A stretch of DNA of 64,000 nucleotides from Chrysomallon squamiferum (Eukaryota; Mollusca; Gastropoda; Neomphalida; Peltospiridae): assembly GCA_012295275.1 (NCBI GenBank), contig CM022670.1, positions 31,435,438 through 31,499,437 of the forward strand, read 5' to 3'. The notes under the pieces were generated by a model. That model saw only the letters and a program-made list of their open reading frames with translations, made no database searches and had not been told where the DNA came from. A program made the position numbers and the translations under genes. Shown piece after piece: positions 14,101-28,400 of the stretch. The number at the start of each line of letters is the position of its first letter. Position 1 is the first letter of the stretch.

Positions 14101-17100
14101 CAAAACAAAAAATTAAAATTAAAAGCTGGGAGGTGAAAACACAAATCTATCAGTGAATGTGACAACATGCAATGTCTTTGAGTTTGCTGTTTATGCTGAG
14201 ATTAGTATCAAGGCATGAGCTGACTCTTGGCTAAATTGAATTTCTCTTAAACCAAACTCAACAATTCAACAACAAGAGACTCCAGCCATATCCAAATAAC
14301 TATCAGGCTGCAGTGAAAAAAAGAAAAAAGAAAAATGATTCACTGCATGTTAAGGAAGAAAAAATTCCACCACACACACACATGAAGAGAGTTAGAAAAT
14401 TTATTTAAGCAATAACACCAACTTGTATCAGTAAAGGTATGGTGATATTCCTGTACAAGTGTCATACAGCAGTTGAAGACAGGTCATGCTTCAAAGCTGG
14501 GTGCTTTCTCTGGCTAACAATTGCCCTTGTTTACCAGTGTTTACCTGTGGGATGAAAAGCTTGCTTCCATATGAAGCTATTGGATAATAAATGTTGAAAA
14601 ATCACACACATAGCATGGCAGGATGGTTCTCAGCTCACGTAAAGAAAATACTCATTATCACAAACTGAAAGCTCTGTTTGTTCCACAGAAAATATTGTGA
14701 AGAAAAGAAGCCTTCGTGTTGATACTTTGTGTCCTATTTTCCAAGTGGTCAAATTGAAAACACACTCACAGCTAGGGCAAAACAGTTTTAATGGGGTAAA
14801 ATACACTTGTTTGGTGTTCAAAGGACAAAACAAGTTTCAGTGTGGTCTAATTAAAAAGATTCATATTAAGTGACAGAAAAAAAATTGTTTTGATGAATAA
14901 AAAGAAACAGATGTAGAAGAAGATAAAGCATGAGTAGAAGTAGAAAAGGAGAAAGAGGTAGAAGAAGAAAAAGAAGTTGTAATAGTACAAGAAGTAGACA
15001 AAGAAGTGGCAGTGGAAAAAAGCATAAGAGGAAACAGAACCAGTAGAACAAGAATTAAAAGTAAATAGTAGAAGATATTTTTTTAATGCTGTCTAAAAAG
15101 AAATAGAAGAAATAGAAAAAGAAGAAGATAGAAGAAAAATAAAAAAAGAAGAAAAAATATTTTCTTGCAATCTCACTAAAATAGGCTTATGAATAAAAAA
15201 GAAAAGAGAAAGAAAAACAAAATTATGATTTCAGTGTTTTCAAATTAAATCACACTTACAGACAACTTGTTAAATGAGTTAGAAAAAACAGTTTCTAATT
15301 TAACAAATAAAAAACAAAAACAAAAAACAACCAAATAATACTGTCAAATTAAAATGCACTTATATAGGAACAAAATATATTAAGGAAGAAGGAAAAAATG
15401 TTTTAAAAGAGATTTATAAAGAATTTAAAAAAAAAAAGAGAATAAACACAAAATCATGGTTCCAGTATTTTAAACCCCTGAGGGCTGATCAAACAAGTAA
15501 ACTATTTGTACAAAATGAAGGAAGTACCATACATTAATTTTGAATCATACTGACAAAACATCATACATACACACATGCACACACAAACACATATACACTC
15601 ATACAGAACCCCCAAAACCCTAGGACCCGTAAGTTGAAATGTTGATACATACAATAATTATGATTATGATGATATTCCTAATGATGATGTCATTGATTAC
15701 AATAGTGTGACAAGAAGGGCTTACCTTTTTAGTAAATTTGTTGGGTGCTGTCATAGGACATTCAGGGTCATATGGATCCAAACATGGCTTTTCTTGATAT
15801 GCTGAGCCAATTCCAGCCTGTACATAAACAAACACAAACAACATTCATTTTATACATATATAATGAAATTTAATAACAATGTATTGACATAAATATTAAT
15901 AAATAAACCTTAATCTTTAAGTCACATTCAATTTAAGGCTTGTTATTAGATATAATTAATAGACAGTTAACGAGTAGGTTATAAATTTTAATAAATCTAT
16001 AAAAAAAAAAAAAAAAATGTCTGAAAAATAAATTAAACATTAATCTATTGTGAATGTATTTAACATATAAACTGATAAATCACTGGTGACAGTGAATTTA
16101 AGGCTCAAATATAAAGGTTTATATTTCAAGTACATAAAACATTCTTACTGAAAAGTATGTCAAATCTTACCCTTTCAAATACTTCTTCCAGAGTTTCCAC
16201 TGGGAAATATATTCCTGATATCTTTCCATATTCCTTCATTGCCTTCACCAGACCCATTGGATTCAACATTTTCCATGTTAAATATTCTGGCATGCCAGGA
16301 ATTGCTCTGAAACAAATTGAGTATTTATTTAAATGCAGGTAATAATAATTGTTAAAAGAAATATGAGAATTTTCTTCAGATTTTGTAAATGTTGACAATA
16401 AATTAAAACAGATGCTTCAAGAATTATAAATTTTCAAAATTCTTAATCATTTATTTTTGATGTTTTATATTGTTATATATTTGTTTATTTAATCAGTAGT
16501 GGTATTAGAAGTTTAGTAGTGGTGGTAAAAGTACAGTAGTAGTAAAAACTGTAAGTATTATTTCCATAACATTTCAAATATTTAAAAAAAAGTAAAAAAG
16601 ATTTCTAATTTTTAAAAAGATTTACTTGTTATTTGTTATTTGTTATTTTTATTCCTAACATCAAAAAGAAAAGAAAAAAAAAAAAAACATTATTATTTGG
16701 CTTTGTCTCAAAAGTATAAAATTATTTCCTTCCACAATATCCATCATCAGATTTCATGTCTTTACATGAAACTTTAAAGCCAAGCATAATAAAAAAAACA
16801 TCTGCCAAATCATATTAAAGGAAGTTACAAAATGACTGCATCATTAATGACAGAAAAATCACAGAGAGAAAAAGTAAAACCCCAGAAAAATAAGTGGCAG
16901 TCTATAATACCCATTTAAAGAGAATATGCTAACTGTCAGTGCAAACTCTACAAAATGGTGTAGACATTTATTGCTCTGTGGAAAAAAATAAAATCTTTGG
17001 CTGCAATTTGGTGGGCTGACTTGCTCACACAACTTTCTATCCAGCTCATTGTACTCTGGGAACCATTATAATACCATTGGTTTCTGGAAGACATCACAGT

Positions 17101-20100
17101 GCAAGGATACCCCACAAAACTATGCAGCCAGCACAAGATTGAAGATATTATACTTTAATTTCTGTTCTACCAAAATAATATATTTAGGAAGCATGGCCAA
17201 AAAAGATTTATTTTTATAGTAAGTTTTAGAACAAAACTTTAATGTAGTAAAATTTAGTAAAGAGAACTCTAAAGCCTTTTGTTTGGCTGCAATTTGATGA
17301 AAGTTTGTATTATAAAGGGATAAAATAAAAATAAGGCTTTTCAGTTGTTGTTGCTGTTGTTGTTGTTGTTTTTTTCTTCTTTCTCATTTTTTATGTTTAC
17401 AGTGGCTCTTAAATCTTTTTATGAATGTGTGTGTATGTGTCTGTGTGTGTGTTTGCAGGTATTTGTTTTCTCTGTGTGTGTCTCATCTACACAAAATCAT
17501 CCATACTAAATTCAAGAACTGATGTTTTAATGAAAAAAGATTAGAAAAAAAATAAAAAAAATAAAAGAACTTTAAAAACATTTTTAGAATTATTTCTGTT
17601 GCTTCTCTAACATATTTTCCTCCCAATTTATAAAAGCACCAAATCCAACATCAAACAAGAAGCGGTGAAGCATTCAATTTCATTTTACATTGCTTAACCT
17701 GACAACCTGTAATTTGCCAATCCTGACAGGTTAGGCCATATTTCATCAACAACAACCAAAAAAAAAGTGTGAAAAACTACTATCTGTTGAATTAGACATT
17801 GAAAATCAGTGGAGCATATAGCTGCATGCACACAGCACAACGTTTCTGCCAAGCAACAGCTTTTTCATTGAGATCTCTTCAAAGTGAATCTCCCACCCAT
17901 GAAGATGGACCCATCTCTTCATCTCAAAGATTTCAACCCACTCTTATATAATTCTCCATAATAAATAGGAACACCCCAAGGGTGGCCAGACTGGTGATGT
18001 GCCAAAAAAAAGGAACTGTAAGACATACTGCAGTGTTATGAACAAACAAAAATTTCAATCAAAAATGTCACAACTTGCACAAAATGGAAACTGTTGTTCC
18101 ATGTTTCCTCTACCATATTTCTAGTGACAGGCACAATCTCTCTGACTTCTGTTCTTTAGGCACCATTTTAAATTCTTTACTTATTATTTAAATATTCCTT
18201 AAACATCTCTTCAAGTGTTCTTAATTTTACAGTTAAATTGATTCTTAATATTTCAGTTAAATTAATCCATCTGCATCATTTGAACTGTTCTTTATCAGCT
18301 GTTTTTTATCATTCTTTACTTCTGTTTACATTCATCCTTTTTTTTTTTTACATTTCATTTCATCTGTTCTTTAAATATAATATGACTTGGTCATCAAAAC
18401 ATTGTTTTACTGTTGTTTACATATAATATAAACAGCTCTTTAAAAACTGTTTTATTAACTGTTATTCATAAAACATTTTAACTGTTTTACAAAGACTGAA
18501 AATATCAGCCACATTACAAAAACAAATAAATAATTAAAATACTTTTTAAACTTTCACAACAAAAGTCATTTATTTCAGAATTAAATAACAATATCTAAAA
18601 CAATGACAAAATAATAATAATAATAATATAGTATAAAAAATAAATATTTTATAACTTTCTGCAATAAAACTTTATGAACATTTTCTAAAAACTATGGTAA
18701 GAGGGTAGCCAAGTGTCAGTGAAAATAAATAATAAATCATGCAACTCTTCTTGGGTGACCTACCTTTAAAGCCTACAGAGATATCCTGTTAAGCCAACAC
18801 CTTTGTAGAAAGCTCAAGTCTACATCCTTTTTGATGGCTTAATAAGCCCTTATCTATGTACGTAGCCTATTACATCTATATCTTTATAGCTAGTTCATTA
18901 AACTTTTAAGCTTTTATATGTAAGAAGAACTTATAGGGCTTTACTTGAAAAAAGAGTTTATAGATCACCATTTGAATAAATAGCTTATAGGTGTATAGCT
19001 GAATAAATGATTTATAAGCTATATGTGTATACAGAATTGCTATATTTAAATAAAGAACTGCTAAGGCTATACATGTATAAAGAAAGTATAATACCATATT
19101 TAAATAAAGAACTTATAAGGCTGTATCTAAATAATGAATGTATTGGGCTATTCATATAAAAGAACTTATAACTATAATGCTATTCTTGAATAAAGAATGA
19201 ATAATGGTACATTAAAATAAATAACTTATAATGCTATATCTAAATAACGAGTTTATATAGATATATAATGTATTAAAAATGTATAAGGCCATATCTAAAC
19301 AAAGAATTTAAAAGGCTATTCTTGTATAAATAACTTGTACTACTATAACTAAAATAAAGAGCTATACATTATAAATAATTTACAAGCCTCTACAAAAATA
19401 AAGTTTTTATGCCTATATAAAAACTTATATGTATTTCTAACCATGTAAGAAATTCAGTGTATAACCACAAAACCAGTCCTTTCCTTTAATATGACATTGT
19501 TGAGTACACCTGTGTTCAGAAAAGTAGTATTAAAAACATCAGATTCAAACAACTGCTATGTGCAGCATGGCTCCTCCTTGGCTGTGTGTACAAAGACTGA
19601 AATGTCTAAACTACCTGACATTTTCTCCCATTTTGTATTAACAGGCATTTTGTTCACAAATATGGCTTTAATTTTTCTTCATGTTCTGCTTCTTTTTGTC
19701 ATTTTTTTTTTTTTTTACATCAGTTCTTACATTTTCTCAACTTTAGTAAGAACCAGTCTATAAACAGTCAGGCATTTTACCCAGAAACATAACATGTGTT
19801 ATTATTATTTATTTATTTATTTTCCAGCCAATATTAATTAAACACAATTATAATAATTTGAAATATTTTAATAAAAATTAACACTATATTACAATTAAAA
19901 TACAAAGCAAATAAAGAAACTGAACTAAAATTATGAATAAAAAAAGAATTACTTTTTAAAATATTTTTTGGCCCAAAATAAAAACATGCTCATGTAGTAC
20001 TAATTATTATTATTATTATTATTTTTTTTAAAAGAACCACTTTATAAAATGCATAAAAAATCTATCATGAGAGAGAGAAAAAGCTCTTTTTCAGATTATT

Positions 20101-20971
20101 CACTGGGTTGTGTCTAGATAAATGGTACTGTACTAACAATGTCTGACAAATATCTACAATCTGACCATTAATTCAGGTAAGTACCCAACATGGCAGACTT
20201 CCATCCAGCCTTCACAATGACAGGCCACCCAGAATGCTGTTATCTAGACACCAATCTGTGACATACCTCGACCCACCGTTTGATGTATGGCTTGATAAAA
20301 ATGTTTTTAGACAGGTTTTTTGTTTCTTCAACAACAGCACTGTGTTTTATTAGTTTTCAAACCTACATGCTTGCAACTGGCAGGCTAAGCCACCACATGA
20401 AGTTGAAACAAAGTGATGACACATTTAATTGTTTGGGATGTAACAGTTTTGACACATTATTCCATTAGAAAAAAAAAATCAGGTTAAAAAAAACCCAACA
20501 TATCTCACATGTTTTGATCAGCAAAACAGAATCCCTGAACTTTTATTCACATGCATAATACATGTATTTTGTTTGTTTTGATAATTATTTAACAAAGTTC
20601 ATGTTAATTAGTAAACACCTTGTGTGGTAATAACTGTTTTACAAAACATCCATGATACGTTTTGTTGCAGCTGATATGCCATGTATCTTAATCAGAATTA
20701 AGATTTGAATTATGATTTGAACCAGACATTTCATTAATTATCAAAAACATAAACCACTGATTTATATTGTGATAATATACATATCTCAGTAATTATGTCA
20801 TAATTGTGATAGCTACACCTTGTTAACAACCATACAAAGATAAGCATGTTTTAAGTTCAATTATGGTGTTAAATTGCTAATCAAAATGGGTGGGTCTATG
20901 CCACATATGATGGGTCTTTTTTGTCAACCAACATTTTTTTCTTTTTTCAATGTAAAGGTTTTATTCACACA

Positions 20972-21049
<78 letters not shown>

Positions 21050-22424
21050 ATATGATCATTTCCATCAAAATGATTATTTTCTCAAAATCAGGTCTAAACT
21101 TGAATGATATTACCATTTTTAAAGATTTATAATAGCAGCCTTCTTTCTTGTCATTTGAAACATCCGATTTAATAAATATGATTTTATTATTCACCTTTCA
21201 TTTTTATTACATTTTTTATATCTTTTTTTTATCTTTCTACCCTAAAACTGTTTTTCATTATCTGATTAAAATAAACAACTTTTGGTTCACTGCTTTTTCA
21301 TGATATATATCAAACATGCAAGACTTTACCAAATTATAATATATCAACTCTGTGCCAGATGAGACCAAATGATACTGATGTTATCACAGTGCAAAAATGA
21401 TTCAGTTCAACTTACTTATCACTTAATAAGAAGCATGGCAGACATTTAGAGACAATTTCTCTAAATGGTTTATTGCCACTAAAATATTTCAGACATTAAT
21501 CATCTTGTCATTACCAAAGTCTAAAATTGAACTTGGCATAATATAGTGCTCTAATATATATGAATAGTGAAACCAGACAAAAATAACTGGGTCAGAAAAA
21601 AAATAAATCATATTCAAGATAATAGTTAATGAAATTTTAAAACAAAAACTTAGAGAGTCAAATTCAGTTTAGCCATCGCAAATTTAACATTCAAAAATTT
21701 TGAATTGGATAAAGCCAGTTAAAAAATAACAAATGTGTTGAATTTGTCTGCATTCATGGCACAAATAAGACAACAATTTAAAAATATAAATTATTTATCA
21801 ACTTTTCTTTCTTCTTTCACTAAAACACATTTAAAAAATATATTATAATCAATGTGCCCTTTAGTTGTTACTTTTTTCATTGATATGAACACCTTCAAGC
21901 ATAACACATATAGAAAAGGGAGATAAAATACTGCATTTGAATCATTTTTAGTACCCCTGCACTTGTCACATCAGTGTGTCTGGCTCATTACATTGACAAT
22001 GACAAATGTTAAAAAAAACAAAACATAAAACCAAAACAAATTCTATAAAAAAACATGATAGTTACATATGAATGGATCATTTTTAAACTTGAACAACAAT
22101 GTTTACCAGCCAAGCTTTGTATAAAATAATCCCTCCATCACTGAGTTACAGAAAGACTTGGCATTTGCCTTACCCAACATAACATGCCTGACCACCCACA
22201 TGCATGATGAACTACATGCTGTGCTGTTGACAAATGTACATGGATATTGGCATGCCACAAGTCTGATTTGTGCTGAAGCACACAGTGCAGTCAGTTTTCT
22301 TCAGCCCCTAGACAGATGTGAAATTTTTCAAGATAGCAAAATTATTCTGCAGACATGATTTTCATAGACTCAATTAATTAAAACTGCTGCTGCATCTGCT
22401 TTCTTTATTTTTATTTATTTACCT

Positions 22425-22466
<42 letters not shown>

Positions 22467-25400
22467 AATTACATGATATTTATTGAGTGATGGATGTTAA
22501 ATTAAAAATAAAACAAATTTTCCTGGTTTGCACCTGGTTTATTCTGATTTGTTCTTTTTTCATTCATTTATTTTCTGTAGTTGGTGGATTTTTTTGTGGG
22601 GGGGTTGTTTATTTATTTATTTATAAAAAAAAGTCAGGATTAATTTGAGCAAATGTCTTTCAAATTTTGTTTTATTTCCATTGCTTGATTTGATGGTGTT
22701 TTCTTTTTAGTTCTCTCATCAAAAAACAACATTTCAGAAATAACATTTTAGAATTTTTTAAAACAAAAATCTTCAAACCGTCATAACATGAAATAATAAT
22801 TTGATATAAAGTAATATTATTTCTGACACTGCTCAGATCTAATATTAAACATCAGAGGTATATTACAAAAAACTAACTGCAGCTTTCTTATCATAATACT
22901 GTAGACCAAAACTTGTACTTTAAACACTGGGAATTGCTACTTTAGTCCCAGATTCTAAACATCAGACTCATGTCAAAGCATCTGCTGTGGCTTTCCTCTT
23001 GAAAAACACAATGAACCCAGCAGTACAGTAACCAGATATTTCATACCTATAAAAGTCCCAGCTTAAACAATAAAGCAATGTGTCGTTAAACATCCCTCTC
23101 TTACTATATTTTTTTGTGGGTTTAAAAACTGAATAAATAATATGAGCTTAGCCAACAAACAACCATGCCAGCATTTTAAAAACACTATTAGATCTAAAAA
23201 ATAAAATATCTCTAATTTTATATTCTTTGTTAGACTAGTTAAAAAAAAAAAAAATTAAAAATCAGGCTGAACAAATTATATATCTTGAAATAATATACCA
23301 CAGCAGTGGGTCATTCAATCCATTATTTGATCTCCTGCCCAAACACAATGCCTTAATGGAAAAGAGGTGTTGAAGTATCCAACTGACCACTGACCAATGC
23401 CCAGTGATGGACACGAAGCCCAGCACTTGTGTTTTCAATAGTGTGGTCCTGATACAGACCAGGTGATTGTAGGCGGTGACTTTGTGGGTGGTCATCAGCC
23501 TGATGACCACCCACAAAGTCACCCTGAATAACACCTGCTGTTTCCACCTCACATTAAAATATAATGTTTTTAATGCTTTCTCTAATTTATCTTCATTCAA
23601 ACTGTTTCTGATGAGCACCTCCATAAAATGTCGTTATGGTTTTGCTTAAAGAATTTTGCTGAAATACTTAGTTTGATTTTGATATGAAAGCTCTTTTCTG
23701 TTTACCCTTAATTGTTCATTAAATGTTTGAGTTTATGAGTGTGAACAAATGCTGCAGCTATTCTTGATGGTTTTTATTTCCCAGTTTCAGTAGCTAATGG
23801 TATTTAATTCAGTATAATTATTATTATGTCAAGTTTATTAAGAATCCAATCTTCCTGAAACAAAAATATATAACCATGCAAAAGGTCCCAAAAAATAGAA
23901 CAAGCCTAATTAATCACTTTGTCACATTATTTAAAAAAGATACAGACAAAAAAGACAAGAAGAAGATATAAGAAAGAAAAAAGAAGTAAGTGAAAAACAA
24001 ATCTAAAACAGAACAAGAAGATGATAGATAACTTAACAAAACAGAAAGAGAAGAAAAAATAACTAAAAAGAATTTTTTAAATAGATAATTATGATGATAA
24101 TGATGATATAATGATAATGATGATATGTGAATAGTTAATATAACAACTCACAGTGTTTTTACGGGATCTTCTGGGCCCAACAGCTTTGATCCTTCCCAAA
24201 AACAGTCCAGTGGTGTAATGATAACACATGGCAGAATCCTTTCTAAGATCTGCAAAAACAGAATTGTTATATCAGTAAAATATTATTCTGGATGGGTTCT
24301 TTGCTCAGTTGGTTGTAAAGTGTAAATGACCAATAAACAGCAAATTCTACCATAAATATGAAGAAAGTTATTTTCAGTGAAATACAGTATCAGTAATTTA
24401 AAGCTCAGTAAAATAAATTATCTATTTGCAGATTCAGATGGTTTTAGTCTATTTTGTATACTGCAATATTTTATTTGTTAATAAAAAATTAGACTTCATT
24501 AGTAATATATTGTGATAATATATTGTGAGAATATCTGAAGATGATATTTTAAAAACATATTTGATGGTCAAAATGTAAGGGAAAAATAATCCTTGCAGAC
24601 TGAGTATGCAGCAATTTTGCATTGCTTTTCTTAGTTTACCAGGTTGGTTTTGGTTTGACATTTTATATTATAAATATTAACAAATGATATAAGAAGAAAT
24701 AACATTTTAAAAAATTAAAATAAAAAATAGTGATAGAAATACACAGAATATAAATCAGAGAGTTAAAAATAAACTAATATTGAAAACATTTCATAATTCA
24801 AAAATAAATTAAAAAGTTATTAGAAATCATACATAATATGTTATTGAAACAAAAACAAAAAATAATACTTACTAAATCAACATATCTATCTTCTATTCTG
24901 GGAAAGTCTGTTGCATAACAAATATCAGAGAATTTCCATTCACTGAAAAGAAAAAGAAAAAGAAAAATATATTAGAGGGCTACCATTTATATCTTGATTT
25001 TAAAATATTAAGGAAATATCTGCAAACACACATATCACAATGGGTATATGTCATCAAGTAGCAATATTAGATATTTCATATGAACCTTCTCAAAGGCTGT
25101 AAAAATAGTTTTTATATGCATCTTTTTAAAGACAGGAAAATAGTAATGAGATCTATCACAGCCCAGGTGTATAATGTAACCACTGAGCTAAACAAATGCA
25201 TAAACATCAGGAAAGAACACAGAGAAAATTCCACTTACATTCCATCAATAACTACATTAATCTTTGTTGCCTCCAATACTGCTTGTAAATGCAATGATAA
25301 AGACTCTACATTGAGAAGATTGGAGCCTTTCTTTGGTGTTTGTATCACAAGTTCACTTGTACTACCACTCCCTGCCCCTATTGTGTCCTTGGTGTACTTC

Positions 25401-28400
25401 AGCTCTTTTTCTAGTCTTCCACCTTCTGAAAAAAGAAAAACATAAAAAATACATTATAATGGTAATTTTAGATTATATATACATATATACTTAGCAGTGG
25501 AGCTGTAACAGACAAAGTCTGTTAATGCTATTTGTACTGGGTGGTGACATGAGAAAATCCAAAAAAAAAAAAGAAAATCCAAAGAAATAAAGAGTTTAGA
25601 GTACAGCTTTTATATTGTTTTTTTGCTTGATTTTTTAATGAATTTTAATGCAATATATATTTTACTTAATGTCATGCAGTAAAAGATCAAATTTTAAAAT
25701 ATCAGTGGCACCTGTGAAAGGAAATAAAGAAAAGTTTTTTTCCAAAACAACTGTTTTATGCACTTTGCTTTTATTTTTTTTATCTTTTCCTTTTTTCATG
25801 AGTTTTATTATTTACTTTTCATTAAATATGAAGATCATTATATATCTATGTGTAATTAAACATAAATACACACAAAGCTATATTTATATATACAAAAATA
25901 CACACACATGTAAGGACATGTAAAACAACACACAATCACGCACACACGCACACACGCACACACACACACACATCACATAAAAAACAGCAAAGAATACTGT
26001 TTACAGGTTCTAAATTTTTTATATCACTCATAAATACCATCGTGTTTTTATTCTTGTTGGCTTTTTTAACCTAGTTAAAATAAGATTTTTCTCTCAGTGA
26101 TTAAATAATGCATCGAAAATGATAGAGTTTCCTCAGTTATTAACCACACCCACCCCACTATCATGTCCCTTTCATTTGCCTGCACATTTCAAGTACATAT
26201 TGTACTCACTGAATGGAATGAATAATTTGCTGTGTTATATACACCTCTGTGGTTTTCAGATACATTTCACTTCTGGACAAGATTCAAATAAATAATGTCT
26301 CTCCCGTATCTGGTATGCAATTACCAGTAGGTTTAGCCATGTAATGTTGGCAGTCACTGTGGGTGGTCTAGACAACAACACCTTCCCATGAGGCATGTAC
26401 CTACTGGCAGTAATCATTGTTATGGTTGACTGACTTTTCAGAATGATGTTTCATTCCCCCTAACACTTTTTTTAAACATTATTTTATTTTATTTTATGGT
26501 GGAAAATTTTGGAATAGGTAAAGATTTAAACAGAATTTTGTGGAAGGTGAAAAATGTTAAGTATATATATCTGCTAAAATTCCTGGTTATGACAGGAATG
26601 AGATGAAGCATTAATAAAAGCTGTATCTTTCAGTCTCTGTACATAAATATGTTAAATTATTTCGGCAGATGGTAATATTGAAAATGAAAATGTATTTGTT
26701 TTAAAAAAATAATAATAATAATGAACTCAACAACACTGTTACAAAAAATTATAAATTTTGTTTTTAAAAAAAATAATAATAAAAAAAATTAAAATGTCTG
26801 GGGTCAAATTAGACCAAGTATCAATTTATGATTCCAGATTTCTCAATTCACTATACTATTAACAATAATTTATTCTACAAGTTAAAACAAATCTCTCATA
26901 ATCATAAAAAATCAGATGTTGACATTAGATTGTACCTTGTGTTTTTCACAAGTACAAACAATGACAGTAGATTGTATCAAATGCCTTTGACAAATGTTGA
27001 CATCAGATCAAACATTGTACCTCTTCCAGGCACAAATGTTGACTCTATGTAATGTTTGAGCCTGGCAGGCACAGATTGTGACATAAATCAAACCTTGGGC
27101 TTTCAGCAGGCACCGCTGATGACAGTAAGTCAGTCTTTGTGCCTCCAACAGGTACACATATCTATTTGACTTAGATCAATAAAAGCTCTTTCAAAAGTAC
27201 ATGTGCCAGTAGCACACAAGTGAAAATATACATGATGTACAGGCTTAGACAGTTCTAATAGCTGATGAAGCAGAAAAACAGGTTTCTGTAGCCAGACACA
27301 CATTGTGCAAGTTGTTGTTTTTTACCACATATACTATGACACACACACACACACAAAAAACACACATATATACAAACATATACATATACACATTACATAT
27401 ATATACATAACACATAGGTACACATACATACACATATACACACAAATAGCCTCCATATAAATACATACACAGATATACAAATGTACACATGTACATTAAG
27501 ATATATCTAAATATACATACATAAAGCAGATTTCTTCATTATTATAATATGATATATATCAAAATGGTCAATTTTTGTTTTGATTCTCAAGACATAACTT
27601 TTAACAAGATCAGTTTCACTACAAAACCATACAAAATAATACAATAATAATTATATTTAAACACGTAATTTTCACAACATATGCTGTAGGGAAGAGAAAA
27701 AGAACAAACTACATTTAACAGATAATCCTTCACGTGTGTGGTACAGAGCAAGAAACCATCTGACTATCTCATTATGTCCAGAAGGCTTTGAATTACCACC
27801 CACTAAACTGAGTAACAAAGAACATTTGCAGGGAACTGGTGAAAAAAACAAAAACAAAAAAATGACAAATATATGGATGTAGAAGTGACAACACTTAGGT
27901 CGCAACATTCATAACGTGATTTAAATAAAAAAATACATTTTTTTTTCAGTTCACTTGTTAGAACAGTGGTTGACAATAAGGACCATGTTACAGTGTTAGT
28001 TTTCAGAATGATTGTACAAAATCCATATTATTGTTATAGGTTGAGTCACTCTGTGAAATGAAATTTTAGTCTTTTCTCTTTATAGCTTCTGATTATTTAT
28101 AATAATTATTTTTGTGCATGTATCAAGGTATTCTTTGTTTTAATGTTGTTGTTTTGTTTTGTTTTGTTTTGGGGTTTTTTAATTATTTTGTTTCTTGTTT
28201 TTTTTAGAAGTTTTGTTAACATTTAAATTTTTTCTGTTATTAATATTTTTACTGGTTCAAGTTATTTTTCATTTATATCTTTATTGTTATTATTTTATTT
28301 TAATTGTGTATTATTATTATTATTATTATTTTGGTTCATGTGGGTTTTATAACAGTTATGTTTGCATATTCATAATGCTAAAGCTATGTAGTAAACTTGA

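Larger units (their letters stand above)
16307..24151 (-). other. Patched intron 5 (7.8 kb)
   Basis: Holds the Gli palindrome, another Gli site at 22190, a decayed tandem array at 18.77-19.43 kb, a (CT)n tract at 20.97-21.05 kb, a poly(T) run at 22.43-22.46 kb and a complexity island at 20.1-20.28 kb. No exon recognised. Confidence 0.85.
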
